From Clostridiales bacterium (GTDB lineage Bacteria > Bacillota > Clostridia > Oscillospirales > Acutalibacteraceae): DNA of 64,000 bases. The notes below the pieces were generated by a model. It ran no database searches. It was not told where the DNA came from and was given only the letters and a program-made list of their open reading frames with translations. Location of the stretch: positions 1-64,000 of the forward strand of contig JAAWNT010000005.1 in assembly GCA_022799115.1 (NCBI GenBank), read 5' to 3'. The translations under genes were made by a program, and so were the position numbers. Each line of letters opens with the position of its first letter. The first letter of the stretch is position 1. Below, in pieces: positions 36,421-51,733 of the stretch.

Positions 36421-37305
36421 ATGAAATACAAGCTCACAGCCTTAAACGAAGAACTAGTAATCGATCAGATTGTCACAATCCACTATTTTGAATTTGTGAA
36501 GGACTATCGATTCGAGGGCGAGCGGCACGATTTCTGGGAATTCCTGTATGTCGACAAGGGCGCGATGATCGTAAGCGCCGACGGGCAAGAGCATATTTTA
36601 AACCAAGGAAACATCATTTTTCACAAACCCAACGAATGGCACACCAATATTGCCGATGGCCATGTAGCCCCTAATATCATGGTGGTTTCCTTTGTCTGTT
36701 CCAGTCTCTGCATGCGATTTTTTGAAAATCGCGTGATGCAGATCGGGGACCAGGAAAAAGAGTTTTTGGCCTCTATTCTTCGGGAGGCGCAACAGGCTTT
36801 CTCCGCACCGTTTAACGATCCCTTATCCTCTTGTCTTATCCGAAAGTCTCAACAGACCTTTGCCTGTGAACAAATGATTAAACTGAACCTGGAAATGTTG
36901 CTTATTTACATCATGCGAACTCATACAGTCAAAGCAAAAGCAGTGAAGCTATCCACCTCGGTGCGGGAAAATTCGGAGAGGGATATTTTAAATAAAATCC
37001 TGTTCTTTCTGCAAGAAAACGTTCGGGGAAAAATCAGTTTGGATGATATCTGCGCACACACCATGTTCAGCCGTTCCTATATCCAGCGCCTTTTTAAAAA
37101 TCACTTTGGTACCAGCATCATGGATTATTACAAACGCCTTAAAATCGACGAGGCCAAATCGATGATTCGAGAAGGACGGTACAATTTCACCCAGATTTCC
37201 GAACAGCTTAGCTATGCTTCCATTTACCATTTCTCCCGCCATTTTAAGGAAACCACAGGCATGACCCCCTCGGAATATGCCTCGTCGGTCAAAGTAAAAA
37301 TATAG
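36421..37305 (+). CDS. AraC family transcriptional regulator
   Basis: A 294-residue DNA-binding regulator. The N-terminal cupin-like sensor (about 20-90) has HDFWEFLYVDKGAM and HKPNEWHTN. The C-terminal double helix-turn-helix (about 195-290) has ISLDDICAHTMFSRSYIQRL and the closing signature SIYHFSRHFKETTGMTPSEYA. AGGAGG lies six bases before the ATG at 36421; an ATG 18 bases earlier lies before the ribosome site. The ligand and target genes are unknown. A GNAT gene follows after 14 bases. Confidence 0.93.
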   Translation: MKYKLTALNEELVIDQIVTIHYFEFVKDYRFEGERHDFWEFLYVDKGAMIVSADGQEHILNQGNIIFHKPNEWHTNIADGHVAPNIMVVSFVCSSLCMRFFENRVMQIGDQEKEFLASILREAQQAFSAPFNDPLSSCLIRKSQQTFACEQMIKLNLEMLLIYIMRTHTVKAKAVKLSTSVRENSERDILNKILFFLQENVRGKISLDDICAHTMFSRSYIQRLFKNHFGTSIMDYYKRLKIDEAKSMIREGRYNFTQISEQLSYASIYHFSRHFKETTGMTPSEYASSVKVKI

Positions 37306-37319
37306 GAGTGTTCCACCAT

Positions 37320-37742
37320 ATGTACCATTATCAGCTGACAAAAGGCTGCGGCAATTTTTCCCACTGCCGCTTAATCCGCACCACTGTTTTTGTAGAGGAG
37401 CAGGGCTTTCGCAACGAATTTGACGAAATCGATTCCGTTGCCTGGCATACGGTGGTGTTTGACGGCGATAAGGCCGTAGCTACCGGCAGGGCCTTCCAAA
37501 ATCCCGATGGTTCTTATACCATCGGCCGTATTGCTGTTTTAAAAGAATACCGGGGAAAAGGCGCGGGCTCTGTGGTGGTCCGTTCCCTGGAGGAAAAACT
37601 CCAGGAGCTTCACGCCCCGTCCATACGCCTGTCCGCTCAACTACAGGCCGAGGGATTTTATCAAACCCTTGGGTATCAGCGTGTGGGCGGCGAATATCTC
37701 GACGAGCATTGCCCTCATGTTTCCATGGTGAAAGAGCTGTAA
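37320..37742 (+). CDS. GNAT family N-acetyltransferase
   Basis: A 140-residue acetyltransferase. The start region IRTTVFVEEQGFRNEFDEID is typical of the ElaA/YjcF-like group. The acetyl-CoA loop is VLKEYRGKGAGSVVV, and the end has EGFYQTLGYQRVGGEYLDE. TAGGAG lies 11 bases before the ATG; a GTG four codons earlier is too close to that site. It probably shares a transcript with the AraC gene. Substrate unknown. Confidence 0.92.
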   Translation: MYHYQLTKGCGNFSHCRLIRTTVFVEEQGFRNEFDEIDSVAWHTVVFDGDKAVATGRAFQNPDGSYTIGRIAVLKEYRGKGAGSVVVRSLEEKLQELHAPSIRLSAQLQAEGFYQTLGYQRVGGEYLDEHCPHVSMVKEL

Positions 37743-37868
37743 TGATAAGGCGGACCAGCTCTTTCCAAACGTCTGAAAAACGCGCTTTATTTTTCTCTTT
37801 CAGGAATGTGTTGCTATCTCAAGGCACAAAAATACGGGCCATCGGAATGGCCCGCAAGCGATTTTTAG

Positions 37869-37899
37869 GGACTGCTGCAAAGAAAATTTGCAGCAGTCC
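37869..37899. terminator. terminator between GNAT and tadA
   Basis: GGACTGCTGCAA and TTGCAGCAGTCC form a strong stem with a short loop, followed on the plus strand by TTCTCTTTT. It lies between converging genes. A second small hairpin, GGGCCAT/ATGGCCC, lies just before it (37838-37855). Confidence 0.75.
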
Positions 37900-37918
37900 T
37901 TCTCTTTTATGAACAGCT

Positions 37919-38395
37919 CTACACAGGCTCGTTCGCTGATCTCCTCAATTCCTTTTCCATGCGTTTTTTCTCCCGCAAGGCGGCAAAGAAATCCGTAAGC
38001 GCTTGGGCGCATCGCTCTCCCAATATCCCTTCGACCACCTGCGGGCGGTGATTATAAGGCAGAGAAAACAAGTTTACAACAGACCCGCAGGATCCAGCCT
38101 TAGGGTCCCTGGCTCCATAATACACCTTGGGAATTCTTGAGTTGATAATCGCCCCGGTACACATGGGGCATGGCTCTAACGTAACATAAAGCTCGCATTG
38201 CCACAGCCGCCATCCCCCCAGAGCCTGACAGGCATTGTGGATGGCTTCCAGCTCCGCGTGATAAAGTGCGTTCTTGCCCAGCTCCCTGCGGTTTCGGCCC
38301 GTGGCGATCACCTGACCGTCCTTAACCACAACAGCGCCCACAGGGACCTCTCCCTCCCGGGCCGCCTCCATAGCCAGCTCCAGAGCCGCATCCAT
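37919..38395 (-). CDS. tadA: tRNA-specific adenosine deaminase TadA
   Basis: Deaminates adenosine 34 to inosine in tRNA-Arg(ACG). The 158-residue enzyme has the zinc site H46-A-E48 and P75-C76-P-M-C79, with substrate-contact residues in GRNRRE and the closing FFAALREKKR. Length is normal. The gene begins 17 bases after a CPBP protease gene on the same strand; the ribosome site is weak (AGAAGA). Confidence 0.95.
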   Translation of the reverse strand: MDAALELAMEAAREGEVPVGAVVVKDGQVIATGRNRRELGKNALYHAELEAIHNACQALGGWRLWQCELYVTLEPCPMCTGAIINSRIPKVYYGARDPKAGSCGSVVNLFSLPYNHRPQVVEGILGERCAQALTDFFAALREKKRMEKELRRSANEPV

Positions 38396-38412
38396 AAATT
38401 GTTCTTCTCTGG

Positions 38413-39453
38413 TTATAACAGCATCGCTCCCAACATGGTGATGAAACTCATTATGGCCACCACCACAATAAAAGCGATGACGGCGGGTGAGCCCGCCAGA
38501 ATCCCCAGCCTGCGGGAAAACCTTAGGGAAGATTCCGTCTTGGAAACGGTGAATAACCCTGGATCCCGTTTACAGAGATACAAAAGTCCCACTGCTCCCA
38601 GCGCAAGGAGCAGCAACATCGAAGCATAGGCCAAGATGTTGTAAGCCTCGGGCTGCAGTCCCTCGGAGGCCATCACCAAAAGGCAGGAAAACAGGTTATT
38701 GGCAAAGTGAAGCAAAATACCGGGGAGCATGGATCCTGTATGTACCACAAGATAGCCCAAAATCAAGCCCACAACAAAGGCGAAAGGGATCTGCACCAAA
38801 TTCCCATGTATCAGCCCAAACAGCGCGGCGGAACCCAATACGGCCACCCCGTCTCCGAATTTGCGCAGGCTTCCAAGCACCGCGCCCCGAAAGACAAACT
38901 CTTCCATCAGCGCCGGAACCACGCAGATACACAGCACCAGCATTATCATGGAAAGCGGGCTTCCGTCGTAGGGCGTAGGAGGCGAGTAGCTGGGCACCCC
39001 GATCCATTGCAGGTTTCGGTCCAACATGGAGCCCGCCAGATTTGCAAACATGCAGACTCCCAGGCCCATCGCCACATATCCCAGCGTCTTTTTACCGCCT
39101 ACGCGTGCAAAAGGCAGCATCTGATGGATGCTTGACTGAGATATCCGAATTAACAAGAACCCGGGAAGTATGGCGCTAATGGTGGCGCATACCCCGTACA
39201 TCAAATAGTAGGCTAACGGTTCTATCCCCTGATAAGGATTGCTCACCTGGCTGTAATCCATCAGCCCCCAAGCGGTAATCAACCCCACCAGCAGCATTTG
39301 AATGGCAAACATCAGCCCGTAATAACACAGCACCGTCAGGCCCACCCGGTTTGCCTCCCGGCGCAGGACGCTTTCTTCCTGTATCCGCTTCAGGTATTGA
39401 GGGTCGGGAGTTCTTGCGACGAATTGATATCCAAATTGGTTGGGAGGATACAT
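38413..39453 (-). CDS. CPBP family intramembrane metalloprotease
   Basis: A 346-residue membrane protein with about eight hydrophobic segments. The three CPBP (Abi) motifs are MEEFVFRGAVLG, FGLIHGNLVQ and HFANN, which hold the presumed metal-binding and catalytic Glu and His residues. Family members act on membrane substrates such as processed peptides; the target here is unknown. It leads into tadA on the same strand. Confidence 0.92.
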   Translation of the reverse strand: MYPPNQFGYQFVARTPDPQYLKRIQEESVLRREANRVGLTVLCYYGLMFAIQMLLVGLITAWGLMDYSQVSNPYQGIEPLAYYLMYGVCATISAILPGFLLIRISQSSIHQMLPFARVGGKKTLGYVAMGLGVCMFANLAGSMLDRNLQWIGVPSYSPPTPYDGSPLSMIMLVLCICVVPALMEEFVFRGAVLGSLRKFGDGVAVLGSAALFGLIHGNLVQIPFAFVVGLILGYLVVHTGSMLPGILLHFANNLFSCLLVMASEGLQPEAYNILAYASMLLLLALGAVGLLYLCKRDPGLFTVSKTESSLRFSRRLGILAGSPAVIAFIVVVAIMSFITMLGAMLL

Positions 39454-39775
39454 AAATAATCCCTCATTTCTATTACGTGGTTTTTGTATTGCTTTTCATT
39501 ATAACAACAAAGAAGCCGCAAATCAACCAAAAGCCCCTGCCAAACCAGGCTATTTTCTCTCCATTGGCTCTGTTTGCCGTTTTTACTGTCCATGGGCGTA
39601 CACTGGGGTGTCTCTGCGGCTTCAAATTTGTTGAAAAATGGTCAGAGGATTACACCAGACGCAGATTCGTCGATACTCTCGAGGCGTCACGTCAACGCCT
39701 CTGTCCGAGAATTTCTGTTTTTACCATCCCCATCAAACCGGAGAAAATTCCGGCTGTGCAAATTCCATCTGCTTC
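39454..39775. other. gene-free stretch between CPBP and ApgM genes
   Basis: About 320 bases between divergent genes. Several overlapping plus-strand frames of up to about 110 codons cross it without a ribosome site or recognisable product. I see nothing else. Confidence 0.4.
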
Positions 39776-39804
39776 TTGCGAAACCGCACATCTGGATTTA
39801 TAAT
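39776..39804 (+). promoter_or_regulatory. promoter of the ApgM-type gene
   Basis: TTGCGA (39776-39781), 17-base spacer, TATAAT (39799-39804). Confidence 0.6.
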
Positions 39805-39839
39805 AGGAAAAAACGAATCAAAGAAAGTTGGTTGCCATC

Positions 39840-41057
39840 ATGAAATATGTAGTGTTGTTGTGCGACGGCATGGCGGATTACCCCATTCAGGAGCTGGGTG
39901 ATAAAACCCCTATGGCTGCGGCGGATAAACCCGCCATGAACGCCCTGGCGGCGAAGTCCGAAGTAGGTCTGGTTAAGACCGTGCCCGACGGAATCGCCCC
40001 CGGCAGCGATGTGGCCAATCTATCGGTAATGGGCTATGATCCCGCCGTCTATTATACCGGCCGCTCCCCCCTGGAGGCGGCCAGCATCGGCATTGATTTA
40101 AAGGACGACGACGTCACTCTTCGGTGTAATCTGGTAACCTTGTCCGAAGAGGAACCATACGAGGCCAAAACCATGGTGGACTATTGCGCGGACGACATTT
40201 CCACCGAAGAGGCCCGCATTCTCATTACCTTTATCCAGGAAAAGCTGGGTTCCGAATGCTTTTCCTTCTACCCCGGCGTCAGCTATCGGCATTGTCTGGT
40301 GTGGAATCATGGCAATCCAAAACCTGGAATTCTCACCCCTCCCCACGATATCACCGGCAAAAAGGTCGCCGGACATCTTCCCGAAGGTCCCAACGCCAGC
40401 GTTTTACTGGAAATGATGAAAAAAAGCTATGTCCTACTTAAAAATCATCCTGTAAACCTCCAACGGATCCAGCGCGGCAAACGCCCCGCCAATTCCATCT
40501 GGCTTTGGGGAGAAGGAATGCGGCCGCGTCTTACCGGTTTTCAGGAAAAATTCGGCGTCAAGGGTTCCGTGGTTTCCGCAGTGGATCTAATCAAGGGAAT
40601 CGGACTGTGCGCAAAGATGCATTCCTGCGACGTCGAAGGGGCCACCGGTTACTTGGATACAAACTTTGAGGGTAAGAGAGACGCCGCCCTTGAAGAACTC
40701 AAAAACGGCCAGGATTTTGTCTACATCCATGTGGAAGCGCCGGACGAATGCGGACACCGCAATGAGCTGCAAAATAAAGTCAAAAGCATTGAGGAAATCG
40801 ACCGTCGGATCCTTGCGCCTTTGCTCAAAGAGCTTGCGTCTCTGGACGATTTTTCCGTGATGATTCTGCCCGATCATCCCACTCCCATTTCCACCAGGAC
40901 CCATGCTTCCGATCCTGTTCCCTATCTGATTTACCGAAGCAATCAGGAAATGCAGAGCGGCGTCCATTGCTTTGAAGAAAAAAGCGCCGCCGCAACCGGA
41001 AATCTGATTTTACAGGGCCACACCCTGATAGAGCGCTTCCTCCAAATCAAGAAATAG
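39840..41057 (+). CDS. apgM: ApgM-type phosphoglycerate mutase or homoserine kinase
   Basis: A 405-residue protein of the alkaline phosphatase superfamily, in the archaeal-type 2,3-bisphosphoglycerate-independent mutase branch. Metal ligands are visible in LLCDGMADYP and PGSDVANLSVMGYDP, and near the end in ILPDHPTPISTRTHASDPVP. A subgroup of about 400 residues starting MKYVVLLCDGMAD has been proposed to be an alternative homoserine kinase. The sequence fits that subgroup, so either reaction is possible. The ATG at 39840 is preferred to a TTG four codons earlier. A DUF896 gene follows after 40 bases. Confidence 0.88.
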   Translation: MKYVVLLCDGMADYPIQELGDKTPMAAADKPAMNALAAKSEVGLVKTVPDGIAPGSDVANLSVMGYDPAVYYTGRSPLEAASIGIDLKDDDVTLRCNLVTLSEEEPYEAKTMVDYCADDISTEEARILITFIQEKLGSECFSFYPGVSYRHCLVWNHGNPKPGILTPPHDITGKKVAGHLPEGPNASVLLEMMKKSYVLLKNHPVNLQRIQRGKRPANSIWLWGEGMRPRLTGFQEKFGVKGSVVSAVDLIKGIGLCAKMHSCDVEGATGYLDTNFEGKRDAALEELKNGQDFVYIHVEAPDECGHRNELQNKVKSIEEIDRRILAPLLKELASLDDFSVMILPDHPTPISTRTHASDPVPYLIYRSNQEMQSGVHCFEEKSAAATGNLILQGHTLIERFLQIKK

Positions 41058-41097
41058 GCATTAAACAGGCTAAGACCCCTGGAAAGAAGGAGGCACT

Positions 41098-41310
41098 ATG
41101 ACCAAAGAACAAATTGATCGCATCAACCAATTGGCCCGCAAAGCAAAACAAAGCGGGCTTTCCGTCGAGGAAAAAGAGGAACAGCAGGCCCTGCGCGCTC
41201 AATACATCCAAAGCATCCGGGCCGATTTACGCCAAACTCTGGACCATGTCAGCATTGTGGATGAAACGGGAGCACAGCAAAAACTGAAACGGCGCAAGCC
41301 GCTCAACTGA
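41098..41310 (+). CDS. DUF896 family small protein (YnzC-like)
   Basis: A 70-residue cytoplasmic protein with the family pattern ERINxLARKxKxxGLSxEE, here DRINQLARKAKQSGLSVEEK, and then QYIQSIRADLRQTLDHV. Relatives such as YnzC are under LexA control in Bacillus, function unknown. GAAGGAGG lies five bases before the ATG. It is probably cotranscribed with the ApgM-type gene and ends before a terminator. Confidence 0.93.
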   Translation: MTKEQIDRINQLARKAKQSGLSVEEKEEQQALRAQYIQSIRADLRQTLDHVSIVDETGAQQKLKRRKPLN

Positions 41311-41428
41311 TCCGCCGTCTTGCTACACAAGATCCTTGCCGGACTATAAATTTCCGTCATAGCAATCATAAATGTAATCACAGGCGTAACCGCGCTCTAT
41401 TGTCTTTTTGGAAAAAATAAAAGAATAA

Positions 41429-41476
41429 AGAACCGATCGCCGTGGAGCTATCTCTCCGGGGTGGTCGGTTCTTTTC
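41429..41476 (+). terminator. intrinsic terminator after the DUF896 gene
   Basis: AGAACCGA (41429-41436) and TCGGTTCT (41465-41472) form the base of a longer imperfect hairpin with GTGGAG/CTCTCC inside, followed by TTTCTC. Confidence 0.7.
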
Positions 41477-42003
41477 TCTCCTATCGGACCGCTAAACGTT
41501 TAACCGTTTCCTTAAGAACATCCCAACCATGACAATATGAATCAGCGGCGGGTTACGCCGGTATTAAGGAAACGCCATTGGAGGTTCCTCCACTGTTTTG
41601 TTCCTATCTCGTTAGCATGGATTGATCCGATACCCGCGAAGCTTCCGAGCGTGCGGATCGCACCGCATCGATCAGAACGCCTTCCGCAGATCTTCCCGTC
41701 CCTTCAATGGACGATACAAGATCTCACCGGGTTTGATCCATCCCCTGTCCTTCGGAGGGGAGGCTTTGCCGTTGGTTCATTTGCGTTTATTTTCGTTTTC
41801 CCTTATAATAAAATCTCTATTTTAGCAGTTCCCTTGTAACGACCGGCTATTGTGACAACCGGTTTTCTTCAAAAAGTTTCTCTGGCGGCAAAGGTCAACA
41901 TCAGATGAGATACAAGCCGAAATCCGGCAAAACATTTACGTGTTTCAATTTCGTCTGAGCGCCGCTGGAGCTTAATTCACTACTTTAAGGAAAAGAGGTT
42001 GCT
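41477..42003. other. gene-free stretch before the radical SAM gene
   Basis: About 530 bases with no supported gene. A 100-codon plus-strand frame (41537-41839) has no ribosome site and an unnatural composition. A small hairpin TCCCCT/AGGGGA lies near 41750. The only useful signal is AGGAAAAGAGG just before the next gene. Confidence 0.4.
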
Positions 42004-43704
42004 ATGAAAACCGTTCTGGTTGCGCTGGACTCCCAGTATATTCATCAAAATTTGGCGATCCGCAGCCTTGCGGCCTGCTGTCCGCCGAGCCTGCGCCCCC
42101 TGCTCAGGGAATACAACATCAACCAGCAGCCCTTTTGGATTCTCAAAGATCTGTTGTCTCTACAACCTGATCTAATTGGTTTTTCCTGTTATATCTGGAA
42201 CATTGAATTCATCCTTCATCTGTGCCAGGATCTAAAAAAAGCTCTGCCCTGCGTCCGTATCCTTTTGGGCGGTCCGGAGGTTTCCTTTACTGCCAAACAA
42301 TGGATGGATGCGCACATGGAAATCGACTTTATTCTGTGTGGAGAGGGGGAAGATTCCCTCCCAATGCTGTTGGACGCTTTGGAGCGGAAAGCCTCTCCAG
42401 CAATTCCCGGTGTGATCTATCGAAAAGGCGGAGAACTTTCGGGAGACGATCGATATCAGCTCATTTCCGATCTGGACAGGCTTCCCTCCCCCTATGGAGA
42501 GAACGACACGTTTACGGATGAAGGAAAGATACTCTATTATGAAAGTTCCCGGGGCTGCCCTTTTTCCTGCTCATACTGCTTGTCAGGAGCCATGGGCGGC
42601 GGCGTCCGCGAGCGGTCTCTTCCGCGGGTAAAAGAGGATCTTCGCATGTTTGTCCAACGTCAGGTTCCCATTGTCAAGCTGGTGGACCGCACCTTCAACG
42701 CGCATCCCGCCCGCGCCAAAGAAATTGTGCGCTTTATCAATGAGCTGGGCGGATCCACACGCTTTCATTTAGAGATCGGCGCGGATCTGCTGGACGAAGA
42801 ATTCCTCGCTCTTTTTGCCGCATCCCCCATCGGAACCTTTCAATTAGAGGCCGGCGTTCAATCGTGCAATCCAACAACGCTGGATTCGGTGGTACGTAAG
42901 ACCAACCTGGATCGGTTGGAACACAACGTAAGGACTCTCATAAATTGCGGCAAGGTGCATCTTCATCTGGACTTGATCGCCGGGCTGCCCTATGAGGGGA
43001 TGGAAAGCTTTGCCCACTCCTTCGACCGGGTATACCGTATGGGTCCGCATCAGTTGCAGTTGGGATTTTTAAAGTTGCTCAAAGGCTCATCTTTATGGAA
43101 AAACGCCCAGGAAAACGGCTTGATCTGCCGAGATTATCCCCCTTACGAGGTGCTGTCCACTCCCTGGATGTCATCTTGGGAGCTGCTGCGGCTCAAGGAG
43201 GTGGAAGAGGTTGTGGAACGGTATTATAATACCGGCAGAGCACGGCGGGCCATGGACTATCTGATGAAGACCGTGTTCACCTCCCCTTTTGACGGATATC
43301 GTCGGCTTGCCGATTATTGTTCTCAACATGGATACCTCAGCCGCCCTATGAGCGCCAAAAATCAATACATCGCTTTGGGGGAATTTGCCCGCGATCTTCT
43401 GAATCAAGAGGGATATCTCCATTTTCTCACCCTGCTCAAACTGGACTACCTCTCCTCAGGGACCAAGGGCGCCCTTCCTCCTCTGTTCGAGCAAATCCGC
43501 GCCGACGCCTCCATTCAGGATCTGGTGCGCCGCGCCAAGCTGGAAGGGGTTATCACCAGCGAACAGGCGCGCCGGGCCAAGTTTGATTTGCTGCCCGTCC
43601 ATCCGGAAAGCCTACAGCCGGGGAAAACCTTTGTCATGGTGGAACCGCAGGTACAGGACCCTCTCACCGGGGCTTGCCGGATTACTGTTTGCCTGACGGA
43701 ATGA
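42004..43704 (+). CDS. B12-binding radical SAM protein (DUF4080 type)
   Basis: A 566-residue enzyme with an N-terminal cobalamin-binding-like domain (about 1-140, with IGFSCYIWNIEF and LGGPEVSFTAKQW). A radical SAM core follows with the cluster motif CPFSCSYC at about residue 186. A C-terminal helical region corresponds to DUF4080 as I recall it. The substrate is unknown. Downstream core features such as QLEAGVQSCNPTTL and LDLIAGLPYEGMESF are typical of the B12-binding methylthiotransferase/HemN-like class. AGGAAAAGAGG precedes the ATG. The gene stands alone between gene-free stretches. Confidence 0.9.
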   Translation: MKTVLVALDSQYIHQNLAIRSLAACCPPSLRPLLREYNINQQPFWILKDLLSLQPDLIGFSCYIWNIEFILHLCQDLKKALPCVRILLGGPEVSFTAKQWMDAHMEIDFILCGEGEDSLPMLLDALERKASPAIPGVIYRKGGELSGDDRYQLISDLDRLPSPYGENDTFTDEGKILYYESSRGCPFSCSYCLSGAMGGGVRERSLPRVKEDLRMFVQRQVPIVKLVDRTFNAHPARAKEIVRFINELGGSTRFHLEIGADLLDEEFLALFAASPIGTFQLEAGVQSCNPTTLDSVVRKTNLDRLEHNVRTLINCGKVHLHLDLIAGLPYEGMESFAHSFDRVYRMGPHQLQLGFLKLLKGSSLWKNAQENGLICRDYPPYEVLSTPWMSSWELLRLKEVEEVVERYYNTGRARRAMDYLMKTVFTSPFDGYRRLADYCSQHGYLSRPMSAKNQYIALGEFARDLLNQEGYLHFLTLLKLDYLSSGTKGALPPLFEQIRADASIQDLVRRAKLEGVITSEQARRAKFDLLPVHPESLQPGKTFVMVEPQVQDPLTGACRITVCLTE

Positions 43705-43886
43705 ACGCTGGCTGTAAATCGCTGGCAAATTCCGCCTTTACTCGCCGCAACTCCCATCAGGTCCTGCTTGTAATCCGTTCATCGTATGTAAATCCTTTGT
43801 TGGGTTTCTAGCGAACCGTTTGTTCCCACGAAAGGTTATGTTCAGAACGCCTGCCGCCTTTCTCTTGATAAAAAAACTCAGAATAA

Positions 43887-43926
43887 AAAAACCGTGTTTC
43901 CCCTAGCCCATGGGAAACACGGTTTT
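43887..43926. terminator. terminator of the nitrogen/lysine gene train
   Basis: AAAACCGTGTTTCCC (43889-43903) and GGGAAACACGGTTTT (43912-43926) form a perfect long stem. It lies 17 bases after the dapL stop codon and also faces the radical SAM gene, so it can serve both. The stretch 43705-43886 holds no gene. Confidence 0.9.
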
Positions 43927-43943
43927 CTTGTTTTTTATAGAAA

Positions 43944-45125
43944 TTATTCCACAATCTGTCGGATGCGGCGCATGGCTTCCTTGGTCTTCTCATAATCGCC
44001 AAATGAGGTCAAACGGAAAAATCCTTCCCCATTTTTACCAAACCCCGCGCCGGGGGTACCCACCACGTTGGCCCTGTGAAGCAAATAGTCAAAGTATTCC
44101 CAAGAGGTTCTACCTCCCGGACACTTTAACCAGATATAGGGAGAGTTGGTTCCCCCTGTATACCAAATGCCCAGATCGGATAACGAATCCGCAATGATCT
44201 TCGCGTTGCGCTGATAGTAGGCGATGTTGCTTTTAATCTGCGCCATTCCCTTTCGGCTAAATACTGCCGCCGCGCCCCGTTGTACAATATAGGGAACCCC
44301 GTTAAATTTAGTGGTCTGCCGCCGCAGCCATAGGGGATTAAGAGCCACATTCTGTCGTTTTAACTCTCTGGGGACAATGGTATACCCACACCGCACCCCA
44401 GTAAACCCCGCAGTTTTGGAAAGAGAACAGAACTCAATGGCACACTCTCTGGCCCCTTCCACTTCATAGATACTTCGGGGCAGTCCGCTTTCCTGCACAA
44501 ACGCCTCATAAGCGGCGTCGAAGAGGATGACTGCGCCGCAGTCCTTGGCGTAATCCACCCAATTCCTGAGCTGCTCCTTCCGATACACCGCGCCGGTAGG
44601 GTTATTGGGGGAACAAAGATAAATAAGATCCGCCCGCACACGGGGATCAGGCATGGGCAAAAAACTATTTTCTTGGTTGGCGTTCAGATAGACGATGGAC
44701 CTGCCCGCCATCACGTTGGTATCCACATAGACCGGATACACCGGATCCGGGATGAGCACGGTGTTTTCGGTATCGAATAGATCCAGGATATTGCCCAGAT
44801 CGCTTTTAGCGCCATCGCTCACAAAGATCTCTTCCGGCTGAAGATCAATTTGCCTCTGGGCGTAATACGATACTATGGCAGACTTTAAAAATGGATATCC
44901 CTGCTCCGGGCCATAGCCGTGAAAGGTTTCCTGGTTCCCCATCTCTTCCACCGCACCGTGAATTTCTCTCACTACCGCGTCGCACAGAGGAAGGGTAACG
45001 TCGCCGATTCCCAGACGGATGACCTCCTTGTCAGGATTTCTCTGCTGGAAATCGGCCACTTTTTTTGCGATGGTGGAAAACAGGTAGCTTTCTTCCAATT
45101 TTAAATAATTTTGATTGATTCTCAT
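43944..45125 (-). CDS. dapL: LL-diaminopimelate aminotransferase
   Basis: Transfers an amino group from glutamate to tetrahydrodipicolinate, giving LL-diaminopimelate in one step on the way to meso-DAP and lysine. The 393-residue class I/II aminotransferase shows GIGDVTLPL, the pyridine-ring region DGAKSDLGN, CSPNNPTGAVY, the aspartate region ILFDAAYEAFV, and the PLP lysine in SLSKTAGFTGVRCG. The ATG at 45125 gives the usual start MRINQNYLKLEESYLF, with AAGGA 11-12 bases upstream. It is the last gene of the train. DapF, which acts next, is fused to CarB a few genes upstream. Confidence 0.96.
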   Translation of the reverse strand: MRINQNYLKLEESYLFSTIAKKVADFQQRNPDKEVIRLGIGDVTLPLCDAVVREIHGAVEEMGNQETFHGYGPEQGYPFLKSAIVSYYAQRQIDLQPEEIFVSDGAKSDLGNILDLFDTENTVLIPDPVYPVYVDTNVMAGRSIVYLNANQENSFLPMPDPRVRADLIYLCSPNNPTGAVYRKEQLRNWVDYAKDCGAVILFDAAYEAFVQESGLPRSIYEVEGARECAIEFCSLSKTAGFTGVRCGYTIVPRELKRQNVALNPLWLRRQTTKFNGVPYIVQRGAAAVFSRKGMAQIKSNIAYYQRNAKIIADSLSDLGIWYTGGTNSPYIWLKCPGGRTSWEYFDYLLHRANVVGTPGAGFGKNGEGFFRLTSFGDYEKTKEAMRRIRQIVE

Positions 45126-45235
45126 GATTATGACCATCCTTTCACGCGCAGCGGCACGGTTCCCTTGGATTTGGATGTGGGGTATCCGGCTTCTTAAACC
45201 CACATTTCTTCCCCTGACACCAGGAAATTCCTTTT

Positions 45236-51651
<6,416 letters not shown>

Positions 51652-51733
51652 TCCCTTCACATCCTTTTCCAATTCCATCTTGATTTTTCCATATCGCATA
51701 TAAATTTAAACATGAAAAAGAGCTATTTCCGTA

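Noticed and set aside
41537-41839. 100-codon plus-strand frame
   Set aside because: No ribosome site, unnatural residue pattern rich in Arg/Pro/Phe, and no recognisable family.
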